In this document: positions 16,679-25,343 of the stretch, in pieces
Numbering within the stretch: position 1 is the stretch's first letter
Layout of the letters: each line of letters starts with the position of its first letter
DNA from: Defluviitaleaceae bacterium
GTDB lineage: Bacteria > Bacillota > Clostridia > Lachnospirales > WQUN01
Length of the DNA: 64,000 nucleotides
Reading direction: 5' to 3'
NCBI GenBank assembly: GCA_009780585.1
Contig: WQZS01000010.1
Coordinates: forward strand, 45,753 to 109,752
The notes under the pieces: generated by a model
The model's input: only the letters and a program-made list of their open reading frames with translations
Database searches by the model: none
Told to the model about the DNA's origin: nothing
Program-made: the position numbers and the translations under genes

Positions 16679-18664
16679 GTGAGTATTTCCAAGAAGCTGG
16701 TGATCGGCTTCCTGATCGTAACCGCGCTGACCGCCGTGGTGGGCGTGGTGGGTGTGGTGGGGATGCGCAGCCTGCGCAACTCCGCACTGGAGATATATGA
16801 ACGGCAATTGGTGGGTATCGACACCGCCTCGCGCGCGCTCCGTTCGTTTGAGCATCTCCGGTTGAATTGCCGCACGGTCGTCATCCACGCGCTGTACGAC
16901 GACAAACAGGAAGCGATGAACAGCCGTGAGCAATTTTTGTATAACGTACATAGGTTTAGGGAACTGATGGCCGAATGTTTGTCGCTTGCGGCTACCGATG
17001 AACTGCGGTACTTCAACCATGCCATCATGGAAATGTTCGAACGTTATTACCTGCCGTACACGGAGTCGATCATCGAGCGGAGCATCGCCGACATACCCGA
17101 CCACAACAACCGCCTGTACATAAACGTCATGCTGGCGTACGTCAACGATACGTCCGACCGCCTCGTTAACCTGATGACGGGCATGATGGACTTAAACGTA
17201 GCCATCGCCGAACGGACCAACGCCGAAAACGAAACCTTCACGCAATTTTTCATTACCATGCAAATGGCGCTGTTGGGTATCGCCGTCCTTTTCGCGTTGG
17301 CGGTTACCTTGTATATCCGGCAAAGCATCATGATGCCCGTCAACGAAACAGCCCATGTGCTGGCCCGCATCGCGAAGGGTGACTTCGAATCAAAAGTGGA
17401 GGGCGCGTACGGCGGCGAGTTCGCCATCATCAAGGATTCGGTAAACACAACCGCGGACGATATTAAAAAGTACATTGAAGGCATCAGGAAAGCCGAAGCG
17501 CACGCCGAACAATCCAACCGCGCCAAGGGAGACTTCCTTTCGCGCATCAGCCACGAGACACGTACGCCCATCAACGTGATTTTGAACATGATCAAATTCA
17601 TGAACGCGTCGCCCGAACGGTTCAGCAAGGAGCAATGCACGCAAAACATCGAAACGGCGGCGCGCCATTTGTTAAGTATCCTGGACGACGTGCTTAATTT
17701 TTCCAAGCTGGACGAAGGAACGTTCGCGTTTAATTATTCCGTCTTCCCGTTTAAGACGATGATACAGCAAGCCTTGGAAGTGGTGAACTTCTACGCCAAC
17801 GAAAAAAATATCTCCTTGTCGGTCTATATAGACAAATCCGTCCCCGCCAAGATTATTTCGGACGAAAGCCAGTTGATACAGGTCATCGTCAAGCTGATGA
17901 CAAACGCGGTAAAGTTTTCATCCGAAAACGGGCTGATCAAATTAAAGGCGTATTTGGTAAGCGAAGAGCGGGGTACGCAAGTCATCCGCATCGAAGTGAC
18001 CGATTCGGGCATCGGTATGTCCCAAGAACAACAGGATCATATTTTTACGCCGTTCGAACAGGTGGACGGCGGCATCGCCCGCAAATACGGCGGGCTGGGT
18101 TTGGGGCTTTCCATTTCCAAGCGGATCGTGGAAATGATGGGCGGCGAAATGCGGGTTTCCTCTACGCTGGGGCAGGGTACGACGTTTTCGTTTACGTTTA
18201 AGACCGAGGACGAGGAAACGGTCAGCTTCACCGAGGAAAGCGAGCCTTCGGATTTAATGGACAAAATGAAGGGCGCGTTTGCGGGCAAGCATATATTATT
18301 AGCGGAGGACATAGGGATTAACGCGGAAATCGTGCTGGCCCTGCTGGAGGATACGAGCGCCGTGATCGATTGCGTGGAGAACGGGATGCTGGCGGTGTAC
18401 GCGTTGCAATCCGAACCGGGGAAGTACGACGCGATCCTGATGGACATTAATATGCCCGTGATGGATGGTATGCTCGCGGCGAAGAAGATCAGGGAACTGC
18501 CGCCCCCCGCGGCGGATTTGCCCATCCTCGCCTTAACCGCCAACGTATTGCCCGACGAAGTGAATAAATATTTGAAGGCCGGCATGGACGGCCACATCGG
18601 CAAGCCGATCGATTCCGATGAGTTATTATCAAAGCTCGGCAAATACCTGGGTGTGATCCCGTAA
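16679..18664 (+). CDS. Hybrid sensor histidine kinase with C-terminal receiver domain
   Basis: 661 residues starting at GTG, with GAGGTGAA overlapping the previous stop. TM1 is at about 8-28, an extracytoplasmic four-helix-bundle sensor follows, and TM2 is at about 195-217. A HAMP domain comes next, then HisKA (FLSRISHETRTP, phospho-acceptor His292), HATPase_c (DSGIGM, KYGGLGLGLSI), and a receiver domain with Asp589 in ILMDINMPVMDG. It is translationally close to the NlpA-like lipoprotein, which probably binds its sensor domain. No separate response regulator is adjacent, so the output is unknown. Confidence 0.9.
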   Translation: MSISKKLVIGFLIVTALTAVVGVVGVVGMRSLRNSALEIYERQLVGIDTASRALRSFEHLRLNCRTVVIHALYDDKQEAMNSREQFLYNVHRFRELMAECLSLAATDELRYFNHAIMEMFERYYLPYTESIIERSIADIPDHNNRLYINVMLAYVNDTSDRLVNLMTGMMDLNVAIAERTNAENETFTQFFITMQMALLGIAVLFALAVTLYIRQSIMMPVNETAHVLARIAKGDFESKVEGAYGGEFAIIKDSVNTTADDIKKYIEGIRKAEAHAEQSNRAKGDFLSRISHETRTPINVILNMIKFMNASPERFSKEQCTQNIETAARHLLSILDDVLNFSKLDEGTFAFNYSVFPFKTMIQQALEVVNFYANEKNISLSVYIDKSVPAKIISDESQLIQVIVKLMTNAVKFSSENGLIKLKAYLVSEERGTQVIRIEVTDSGIGMSQEQQDHIFTPFEQVDGGIARKYGGLGLGLSISKRIVEMMGGEMRVSSTLGQGTTFSFTFKTEDEETVSFTEESEPSDLMDKMKGAFAGKHILLAEDIGINAEIVLALLEDTSAVIDCVENGMLAVYALQSEPGKYDAILMDINMPVMDGMLAAKKIRELPPPAADLPILALTANVLPDEVNKYLKAGMDGHIGKPIDSDELLSKLGKYLGVIP

Positions 18665-18683
18665 ACGGAAGGAAGGGTACGGT

Positions 18684-19430
18684 ATGGAGTTATGTATCAG
18701 CAGAACGCCCGCGGAACTGGGCGTAAAGGCCGCCGAAAAAGCCGCGGCGTTAATAAACAAAGCCATTGCGGAAAAGGGGTCGGCACGGATCATTCTGTCC
18801 ACAGGCGCGTCGCAGTTTGAAACGATCAAAAACCTGCGGGCGGCGGATATCGACTGGGAAAAGGTCGAAATGTTCCACTTAGACGAATACATCAGTATAA
18901 GCGGGGAACATCCCGCGTCCTTTGTGAAGTACCTGCGCGAGCGGTTTATCGGGGATGATATGAAGTTGAAGGCGGCGCATTTCATCGACGGGACGGCCGA
19001 CCCCGCGCGGGAAATGGCCAAAATTTCCGCGGAGCTGGGCAAAGCCCCGATCGACGTCGCCCTGATCGGCATCGGCGAAAACGCGCACATCGCGTTTAAC
19101 GATCCGCCCGCCGATTTCGAAACGAAGGAAACATTCATCATCGTGGACTTGGACGAAGCGTGCAAGCAACAGCAGGTCGGTGAGGGTTGGTTCCCGTCGG
19201 TTAACGACGTACCCAAGCAAGCGGTCACCATGACACCCCATGCCATCATGCAAAGCAAGGTTATCCTTTCCGCTGTACCGTACGCGCAAAAAGCGCGGGC
19301 TGTCAAAGCAACGCTGGAAAACGAAAAATCCCCGCATATCCCCGCCACGATATTAAAGACACACGCCGATTGGACGTTGTTTTTGGACGGGGATTCGGCG
19401 GCGCTATTGGAAGGGGTGAATCTGTCATGA
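18684..19430 (+). CDS. nagB: Glucosamine-6-phosphate deaminase-like protein
   Basis: 248 residues. NagB family motifs are visible: phosphate loop LSTGASQFET, catalytic FHLDEYI, and GIGENAHIAFNDPP (usually G-I-G-x-D-G-H-I-A-F-N). The family converts glucosamine-6-phosphate to fructose-6-phosphate and ammonia in the cytosol. The E-N-A variant of the central motif suggests a divergent member, possibly acting on another sugar phosphate. It overlaps the GH4 gene by 4 bases (ATGA), so the two are translationally coupled and likely act in one sugar pathway. Confidence 0.8.
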   Translation: MELCISRTPAELGVKAAEKAAALINKAIAEKGSARIILSTGASQFETIKNLRAADIDWEKVEMFHLDEYISISGEHPASFVKYLRERFIGDDMKLKAAHFIDGTADPAREMAKISAELGKAPIDVALIGIGENAHIAFNDPPADFETKETFIIVDLDEACKQQQVGEGWFPSVNDVPKQAVTMTPHAIMQSKVILSAVPYAQKARAVKATLENEKSPHIPATILKTHADWTLFLDGDSAALLEGVNLS

Positions 19431-20848
19431 GTAAGCGCGTAAAAATCGGCTACATCGGCGGCGGTTCGATGGGCTGGGCGTGGTCGGTCATGAAGGATTT
19501 GGCGCTTGAGTCCGCGCTGTGCGGCGAGGTTCGGTTGTATGACATTGACCACGAAGCGGCGAAAGCCAACGTAACGATCGGCAACCGCTTAAACAACCAC
19601 GAAAAGACCGTCTCGAAGTGGGAATATAAATACGCGTCCGATCTGAGCGAAGCGCTTGACGGGGTGGATTTTGTTATCATTTCCATCCTGCCGGGTACGT
19701 TCGATGAAATGGAATCGGACGTCCACACACCCGAAGTGTACGGCATATACCAATCCGTGGGCGACACCACCGGCCCCGCGGGTATTGTCCGCTCGATGCG
19801 CACCGTCCCCATGATGGAGGAAATCGCAAGGGCCATCCAAAAGTATTGCCCCAAGGCGTGGGTGATCAACTACACCAACCCCATGGCGGTGTGCGTGGCC
19901 GCGCTTTACGGGGTCTTCCCGCAGATTAAAGCCTTCGGGTGCTGCCATGAGGCGTTCCATACATTGACGCTTTTGTACTGGATGATGGAGGAGGAAACGG
20001 GCGAACAAATCAACAAGGAAGACATCCGATTGAATATATCCGGCGTTAACCATTTTTCGTGGGTGGATAGGGCGGATTATAAAGACGTTGATTTGATGCC
20101 GTTGTTTGAAAGGTACGCCGCCAAATACGCGCATACGGGTTACAGCAAATGGGACGGCGACCGCGACCCCGAAAATTATTTCCGCAACCTTAACCGCGTG
20201 TGCTTCGATTTATTTATACGTTGCAACGCGATCCCTTCGGCGGGCGACAGGCACATCGCGGAATTCCTGCCATGGTATTTGACGGATGGGGAATCCTGCG
20301 GGGAATGGGGCTTCGGCTTGACGCCCGTATCCGTCAGGAAGAAATGGCGTACGCAATTGCTCGATAAGCGGGCGCGTATCCTGGCCGGGAAAGAACCCTT
20401 CGACCCCTCGCGCTCCGGCGAGGAAGGAACAAAGCTGATCAAAGCGTTGCTGGGCATGGGTGAAATGATCACCAACGTCAATATACCCAACACAGGCCAA
20501 ATGGACGGTATCGGACACGGCGTAATCGTGGAAACGAACGCCGTATTCGGGCGCGATTCGGTACGGCCAATATGGGCGGGAAGGTTACCAAACGCGGCGC
20601 ATTTATTGGCGGAAAAACAAACCCGCCAACAGGAATACCTGATGCGGGCTTGTACGGACAGGGATATGGCGTTGGCGTTTTCGGTCTTTTCAGAGGATAA
20701 CCTCGTACGGTTAAACGTCAGCAGCGCACGGGAATTGTTTGCGAAGATGGTATCGAATACCCGCGCTTACCTTGCGGATTGGGTATCGCGTAGCTATGCG
20801 TCCTTTCCCTTCAACATTTTAATCACCGCCAGCACCAGGAACATATAA
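19427..20848 (+). CDS. GH4 family glycosidase (NAD-dependent, CHEA motif)
   Basis: 473 residues. The N-terminal Rossmann motif is GYIGGGSMGWAW; the metal and sugar site contains GCCHEAF and SGVNHFSW. GH4 enzymes use NAD and Mn and an oxidation-elimination mechanism. A C-H-E motif is usually associated with alpha-glucosidase-type members. There is no signal peptide, so it is cytosolic. It is coupled to the NagB-like gene. The last 55 bases overlap the convergent GH9 gene. A longer ORF begins at 19370, but the ATGA overlap supports 19427. Confidence 0.85.
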   Translation: MSKRVKIGYIGGGSMGWAWSVMKDLALESALCGEVRLYDIDHEAAKANVTIGNRLNNHEKTVSKWEYKYASDLSEALDGVDFVIISILPGTFDEMESDVHTPEVYGIYQSVGDTTGPAGIVRSMRTVPMMEEIARAIQKYCPKAWVINYTNPMAVCVAALYGVFPQIKAFGCCHEAFHTLTLLYWMMEEETGEQINKEDIRLNISGVNHFSWVDRADYKDVDLMPLFERYAAKYAHTGYSKWDGDRDPENYFRNLNRVCFDLFIRCNAIPSAGDRHIAEFLPWYLTDGESCGEWGFGLTPVSVRKKWRTQLLDKRARILAGKEPFDPSRSGEEGTKLIKALLGMGEMITNVNIPNTGQMDGIGHGVIVETNAVFGRDSVRPIWAGRLPNAAHLLAEKQTRQQEYLMRACTDRDMALAFSVFSEDNLVRLNVSSARELFAKMVSNTRAYLADWVSRSYASFPFNILITASTRNI

Positions 20849-23319
20849 TGCGACGAGCCGCCGCCCATCACGTATTCCACTTGCTGCCACAAATAGGGGA
20901 AGGTGAGCAGCTCGGGCAGGTCGGGACGGATGAGTGCCGTACCCGATACCACGCCGCCGGGGATGTACGACCAATCGGCGCGGTTAAGCCCGTAGCCAAC
21001 GGCGGCGGACTTCGCGCCCACGCCCGAAGCGAAGGATACCGAATCCGGACCGGGGTGACAGCCCAGCACGAAGTTAAGCGAATCGTACACCATATCGGGC
21101 GGGAAAATATCGGGATAATGCGTGTGCAGGTAATAATACTCGAAGCCCGCGCGTTGGATACCCCAGCCCGCGCCCCAAATGTGCGGGCGGTAGGGGATGC
21201 CGTAAGGGGTTTCGCCGCTTTGCTCGGTTAAGCGGGCGGAAAGGATGGGGAGGGATTTCCGGATCGCGGCGGAAAAACCCTCGTTGTTTATGGCGTCCTC
21301 CGCGCGGGCGATGACCCAACCGAGGTTGCCCATGTGGTTATGGGCGATATTGCCGGCGATTAGGTCGGTATGTTTGATCAAATAATCCTTATATTTTCCG
21401 TCCTTCGTTGAAAGGAGCAGCTCCGCCGCGGCGTGGATTTTCGCGTTTGTCACGGCGTTGCGCCCGTTCCATCCGCTTTCCTCCCCGATTGCCTCCGGAT
21501 CGATGGCGTCGAATATTTCACGGGCGAAGCGTAACGCTTCGTTGCCCAGGGTATCGTTAAAACCCCATAACGCGCGCGCGACGGCGGCAAGTTGCGCGGC
21601 GGTGGTAAGCTCGCGGCGAGGATTGTCTTCGGTGAAGAGCCAACGGTCGTCGCTATTCCCTTTAATGCCGTCGGTCATGGCCATGCTGTCGCCCAGGTGT
21701 ACATATTGGCGTAAATTACGCTCGATGATTCCCCTAAAATGTCTGCCGACCGCTCGCAGGGCGTAGACTACGCACAACGCGCCGTGTTCGATTTGTTGCA
21801 GCAGGTCGTTTTTACCGTCGGGCTGGTGGATTTCCACGGTTTTTGTTTGTTGGCATATCGCCGTCGCGTCGTGATCAAGACCGAAGACTTCATAAATAAG
21901 CGACAGGATATACGCTTCGCCCGCTTGTGATTCGACGCGCAGGTCGAAGTCACCCGCGTCGTGCCAGCCCCCCGCGTCCAGTCCCCCGATAAAATCGCCC
22001 GGTTGATAATCGCACAACGTCGAAAGGCCTTGCCTGTAGCCGTCTATGTGGTTGTAATCCGTAGGGGCCATTTGCGCGTCGTCAATATGGCAGAGACCGT
22101 GCCATACGCGGTACTTTTCGCTCACGCGCATGTGGCACATCTGTACGGGTAAAAAATATTCCAGCACAGGCTGCCATACGCCGTGGTCGTATACGTCCTC
22201 CGATATGATAAAAACGGACGATTCCGACGCGCCGTATTTGATTTGATATAAGCCCGCATCGCGGATGTGCGAAAAGTCGAACCTTATATAATCGTACCGC
22301 AGGAAGCGGCCCCATTCCTCCCCGGCGGTCGCGTAGGCTTTTTCGCTCCCGTTCGCGGTGATTTTATACAACGTGGGGATTTCACGCTTGATTTCGGTCT
22401 TATCTAATTCGATGATCGCGGTTTTGGGTTGTAACGGATGATAACCGACTTGGGAGGTTTGCACGACGGGTTCATATTTCCAATCCAACACGGCGTTGGG
22501 TGTGATGACCCATTCCACCGCGTTCTTGGTTTTGCCCGCGGGGATTTCCGAACTTAGCACGAACCAGCCGTTGTTATGGTTCATACGCCCGTCGTAGAGT
22601 TTTATATCCGCACCCTTCGATTCGACGGTCAACCGGTTATACGGGCAATCGGGGCGGGATACGAAAATCTTACCCGCTGCGTACGGCGTTGCGATCAAAT
22701 CATCCGCCGTCATCGGGTTGTATGCGCCGCTTGTCAAGTCATGCAGATTGCCGCGGGCGTCAGGCAGGGCAAAGTCCCCTGTGTGCGGGTGGTTTGGCGG
22801 CAATGGCAAGGGTTTACCGTTCGGCTGCATGGGGAATAGGCCGACCGCATCGTCCATCATCCACGGCTTGCCGAACAGCGCACCCGGGAACAGCTCCAAA
22901 TTAAAGCAAAGTTTGCCCAAAAAACGCTCCGGCACGGGCGCGGATAAGTCCACGGTGACGGTTACCGATTCGCCCGTTCCTTTGACCGTAACGGTATAAC
23001 CGAATTCGAAATCAGGGTAGACCATGGGGTTAAAACCCCTCAAATGGCGATCCTTATCGGGGTATGACAATGAAGTCGTGATCGTATTCGCTTCATCGTC
23101 CAATATACGCTCGCCTTGCTTGGGCACGGGCTGCCATTGGCCGGGGGTTTGCTCGAAGCGGACATCGCCGTTGGTGGCCACGCGGTTGCCGTGCAGGATG
23201 ATGCTCACGCCGGATTGGTGACCTTCGGGGTAAATATCGTCGAAGGCCATCACGTTTACCCCGCCGTTTTCGAAGTAACCCGCGTCTTTATTGAGCAAAA
23301 TCGCCTTTACCATTATCAT
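20794..23319 (-). CDS. GH9 endoglucanase-like enzyme without signal peptide
   Basis: 841 residues. The first ~280 are beta-rich and unassigned; then an Ig-like CelD_N domain (QVGYHPLQPKTAIIEL), then the (alpha/alpha)6 catalytic domain with DAGGWHDAGDF near residue 447, holding the catalytic aspartates, and CHPGPDSVSFASG. The C-terminal acid Glu is probably in QQVEYVMGGG. GH9 enzymes cleave beta-1,4-glucans and related oligosaccharides. The start (MIMVKAILLNK) has no secretion signal, so it should act on imported oligosaccharides. AAAGG sits 5 bases before ATG 23319; ATG 23313 is an alternative. The gene follows the DASS transporter by 14 bases. Confidence 0.85.
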   Translation of the reverse strand: MIMVKAILLNKDAGYFENGGVNVMAFDDIYPEGHQSGVSIILHGNRVATNGDVRFEQTPGQWQPVPKQGERILDDEANTITTSLSYPDKDRHLRGFNPMVYPDFEFGYTVTVKGTGESVTVTVDLSAPVPERFLGKLCFNLELFPGALFGKPWMMDDAVGLFPMQPNGKPLPLPPNHPHTGDFALPDARGNLHDLTSGAYNPMTADDLIATPYAAGKIFVSRPDCPYNRLTVESKGADIKLYDGRMNHNNGWFVLSSEIPAGKTKNAVEWVITPNAVLDWKYEPVVQTSQVGYHPLQPKTAIIELDKTEIKREIPTLYKITANGSEKAYATAGEEWGRFLRYDYIRFDFSHIRDAGLYQIKYGASESSVFIISEDVYDHGVWQPVLEYFLPVQMCHMRVSEKYRVWHGLCHIDDAQMAPTDYNHIDGYRQGLSTLCDYQPGDFIGGLDAGGWHDAGDFDLRVESQAGEAYILSLIYEVFGLDHDATAICQQTKTVEIHQPDGKNDLLQQIEHGALCVVYALRAVGRHFRGIIERNLRQYVHLGDSMAMTDGIKGNSDDRWLFTEDNPRRELTTAAQLAAVARALWGFNDTLGNEALRFAREIFDAIDPEAIGEESGWNGRNAVTNAKIHAAAELLLSTKDGKYKDYLIKHTDLIAGNIAHNHMGNLGWVIARAEDAINNEGFSAAIRKSLPILSARLTEQSGETPYGIPYRPHIWGAGWGIQRAGFEYYYLHTHYPDIFPPDMVYDSLNFVLGCHPGPDSVSFASGVGAKSAAVGYGLNRADWSYIPGGVVSGTALIRPDLPELLTFPYLWQQVEYVMGGGSSHYMFLVLAVIKMLKGKDA

Positions 23320-23333
23320 CAAAACCTTTCGAG

Positions 23334-24623
23334 TTATAAATTCAATACAAGCGGAAACAACAAAATCACCAACAGATAGGCCAAAACGTTATACAGCCCG
23401 CCTACTTTTATATAGTCCCTGAAGCGGTAGCCCCCAGCCAAGGTCATCGTCATGGGCGGGGTAGCCATAGGCGTGGCGTAGCCGATGCTGGCGGCGATGG
23501 CAACGGCCATGGCTACGCTGCGTATGTCGTAGCCCAGCTCAATCGCGGAAAACACGCCGATGGGTAAAATCAACGCGGCGGTGGCTGTGCTGGACATAAA
23601 GTTGGTCAGCACAACGGCGATTAACGCCAGCACCGCGCACAACAGCCACGGCGTAACCGCGCTGCCCAAAAACGTTATCGTCCCCTGCGCGATCATTACC
23701 CCCGCGCCGCTTTGCTCAAGCCCCGCAGCAAAGCCGAAGGAGCAGCCGAAGATAATCAGCGTAGTCCAGTCCATCTTTTGGTACGCGGTTTTTTGGCTGA
23801 TGCACTTCGTCGCGATGCACACCGCCGCCCCGGCCATGGCCACGACCCCGGGCGACCACCATTCCCGTATAAAAGCCGTCACGCAAAAGACCAGCACGCT
23901 TACGGCGATAACCATACGGATGATTTGCGCTTTCGAATACTTAACGGGAGCGGTTTCAACTTCGGAACAATTTGTGCCGATGTCGTCCGTCACTTCTTCA
24001 AAGCTGAACGCCTTTTTTTGCACTTTGTAACCGACGGTCAGCGCATACACCAGCAGCAGCGCGAACAACGGCAGCCCGAACATGCCTATATCGAAGAACC
24101 CCATCGGCTCATGACCGCCGTCGATAAGTATCCGCTGCGCAATCAACTGCGGCGGGCTGCTAACGAGCGTTAGCCCCCCGCCCGTCACCGCCGCCATGCC
24201 TACGATCATATAGGTATTCTTTTTAGTCAGCTTGCCCCCGCTCGCTCCGATGGACGACGCCGCAAGGGGCAGCATAATCGCCGCCGTAGCGGTATTGGAT
24301 AAAAAAGCGGAAATGGGGATCGCTACTAAAATCAACGCGGCGATGAACACCTTTTCATTCGTGCCGACGAGCCCGATGATTTTCTTGCCCATCAGCGGAG
24401 CCGCGCCCGTTTCAAACAGCGCGTTGCCCACGGTAATCATCCCCGCCATCAAAAAAACGATGTCGTTCCCAAACCCGGCGAACGCCGTGGTAAATGGGAT
24501 GACACCGAATACCGCCATCGCCAAGCACGCTAATATCGACGTGGTGGCGAGGGGGATGTATTCAGATATGAACAGAACCATCATGATACCGATGATGATG
24601 AGGGCAATGGCAGCGGGTTCCAA
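23334..24623 (-). CDS. DASS/SLC13-family anion transporter
   Basis: 429 residues with about 11 membrane segments. The paired hairpin signatures are LSNTATAAIMLP and MSSTATAALILP, the Ser-Asn-Thr motifs that bind Na and a carboxylate in VcINDY-like transporters. It probably imports dicarboxylates, sulfate or a similar anion. The start is a TTG at 24623: AAGGAG lies 9 bases upstream and overlaps the hicB stop codon, while no ATG is suitably placed. It lies in one transcript with hicAB upstream and GH9 downstream. Confidence 0.85.
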   Translation of the reverse strand: MEPAAIALIIIGIMMVLFISEYIPLATTSILACLAMAVFGVIPFTTAFAGFGNDIVFLMAGMITVGNALFETGAAPLMGKKIIGLVGTNEKVFIAALILVAIPISAFLSNTATAAIMLPLAASSIGASGGKLTKKNTYMIVGMAAVTGGGLTLVSSPPQLIAQRILIDGGHEPMGFFDIGMFGLPLFALLLVYALTVGYKVQKKAFSFEEVTDDIGTNCSEVETAPVKYSKAQIIRMVIAVSVLVFCVTAFIREWWSPGVVAMAGAAVCIATKCISQKTAYQKMDWTTLIIFGCSFGFAAGLEQSGAGVMIAQGTITFLGSAVTPWLLCAVLALIAVVLTNFMSSTATAALILPIGVFSAIELGYDIRSVAMAVAIAASIGYATPMATPPMTMTLAGGYRFRDYIKVGGLYNVLAYLLVILLFPLVLNL

Positions 24624-24637
24624 GTGATGTCGCTCCT

Positions 24638-25030
24638 TTATTCGGCGAACTTTAATTCACGTTTTAACGCGGTTTGTAAAATCGCGGACACATTGATACC
24701 CGCCCTGTCCGCTTCCCTGTTCAACCACGAAGGCAACGAAACATTACGGCGAACGGTTCGCTTATCATTCGCCTTTCGATACGCAACGAAATCAATATCC
24801 ACCATGGAAACGATTTCGCCCTGTTTAAGCGTTACGCTTTCGGGGTCTGAGGGTGGGGGGAGGCATTTTTTTTCATCTTCCATATCTATACCCATGATTC
24901 CGATTGCGTCACGTGCCATTTCGATCGCTTCCGTTATGTCTCCGCCCTGTGTGTCGAGCGGAAAATCGGGTGCGTGTGCGATATAACCATTCATAACCTT
25001 AGTAAAAATCACAGGATATGCCGTTTTCAT
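24638..25030 (-). CDS. hicB: HicB-family antitoxin (locus 1)
   Basis: 130 residues. The N-terminal half is the partly degraded RNase H-like HicB fold (YPVIFTKVMNGYIAHAPDFP, ITEAIEMARDAIG). The C-terminal half is a ribbon-helix-helix-type DNA-binding domain (NVSLPSWLNREADRAGINVSAILQTALKREL). HicB neutralises HicA and represses its own operon. It starts 10 bases after hicA, with GGAGG before the ATG. Confidence 0.88.
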   Translation of the reverse strand: MKTAYPVIFTKVMNGYIAHAPDFPLDTQGGDITEAIEMARDAIGIMGIDMEDEKKCLPPPSDPESVTLKQGEIVSMVDIDFVAYRKANDKRTVRRNVSLPSWLNREADRAGINVSAILQTALKRELKFAE

Positions 25031-25040
25031 GGGCGTCCTC

Positions 25041-25217
25041 CTATTTTTTTAAGTTTCGCCGTTTCATTATGTTACGTATTAATTGATCGTTAATTTCTTT
25101 TTGACGTGACACCGGTTCGTTATTGGTACCATCGGTATAGATATCATGATTGCCGCCGTCCCGTTTAAAATACCAACCGTTGCGTTCTAATATTTTTATC
25201 CAGTCCCTGCGTTTCAT
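25041..25217 (-). CDS. hicA: HicA-family mRNA interferase toxin (locus 1)
   Basis: 58 residues, MKRRDWIKILERNGW then YFKRDGGNHDIYTDG. The double-stranded-RNA-binding-like fold with a conserved His (in GGNHDIY) is the HicA signature; it cleaves mRNA when freed from HicB. The partner hicB follows directly. GGAGGGTAAGCT precedes the ATG. It is the first gene of the operon hicA-hicB-DASS-GH9. Confidence 0.85.
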   Translation of the reverse strand: MKRRDWIKILERNGWYFKRDGGNHDIYTDGTNNEPVSRQKEINDQLIRNIMKRRNLKK

Positions 25218-25238
25218 AGCTTACCCTCCAGACACCAT

Positions 25239-25267
25239 ACTATACACATTCCTTACACATTTAACAA
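25239..25267 (-). promoter_or_regulatory. Promoter of hicAB locus 1 with AATGTGTA direct repeats
   Basis: On the minus strand TTGTTA (25267-25262), 17 bases, TATAGT (25244-25239). The spacer holds two copies of AATGTGTA three bases apart, a plausible HicB operator. Confidence 0.5.
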
Positions 25268-25343
25268 ATTTTATTAGCCGTTATTACCCGTATGGCCCCC
25301 CTCCGGCACGCATACAATAGTATGAAGCGAAGGGGGATTTTTT

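Noticed and set aside
18629..19552. Long minus-strand ORF (307 codons) opposite the NagB-like gene
   Set aside because: It is antisense to well-supported motifs of NagB and GH4, has no ribosome binding site, and its protein is Ser/Ala-rich without a recognisable domain.
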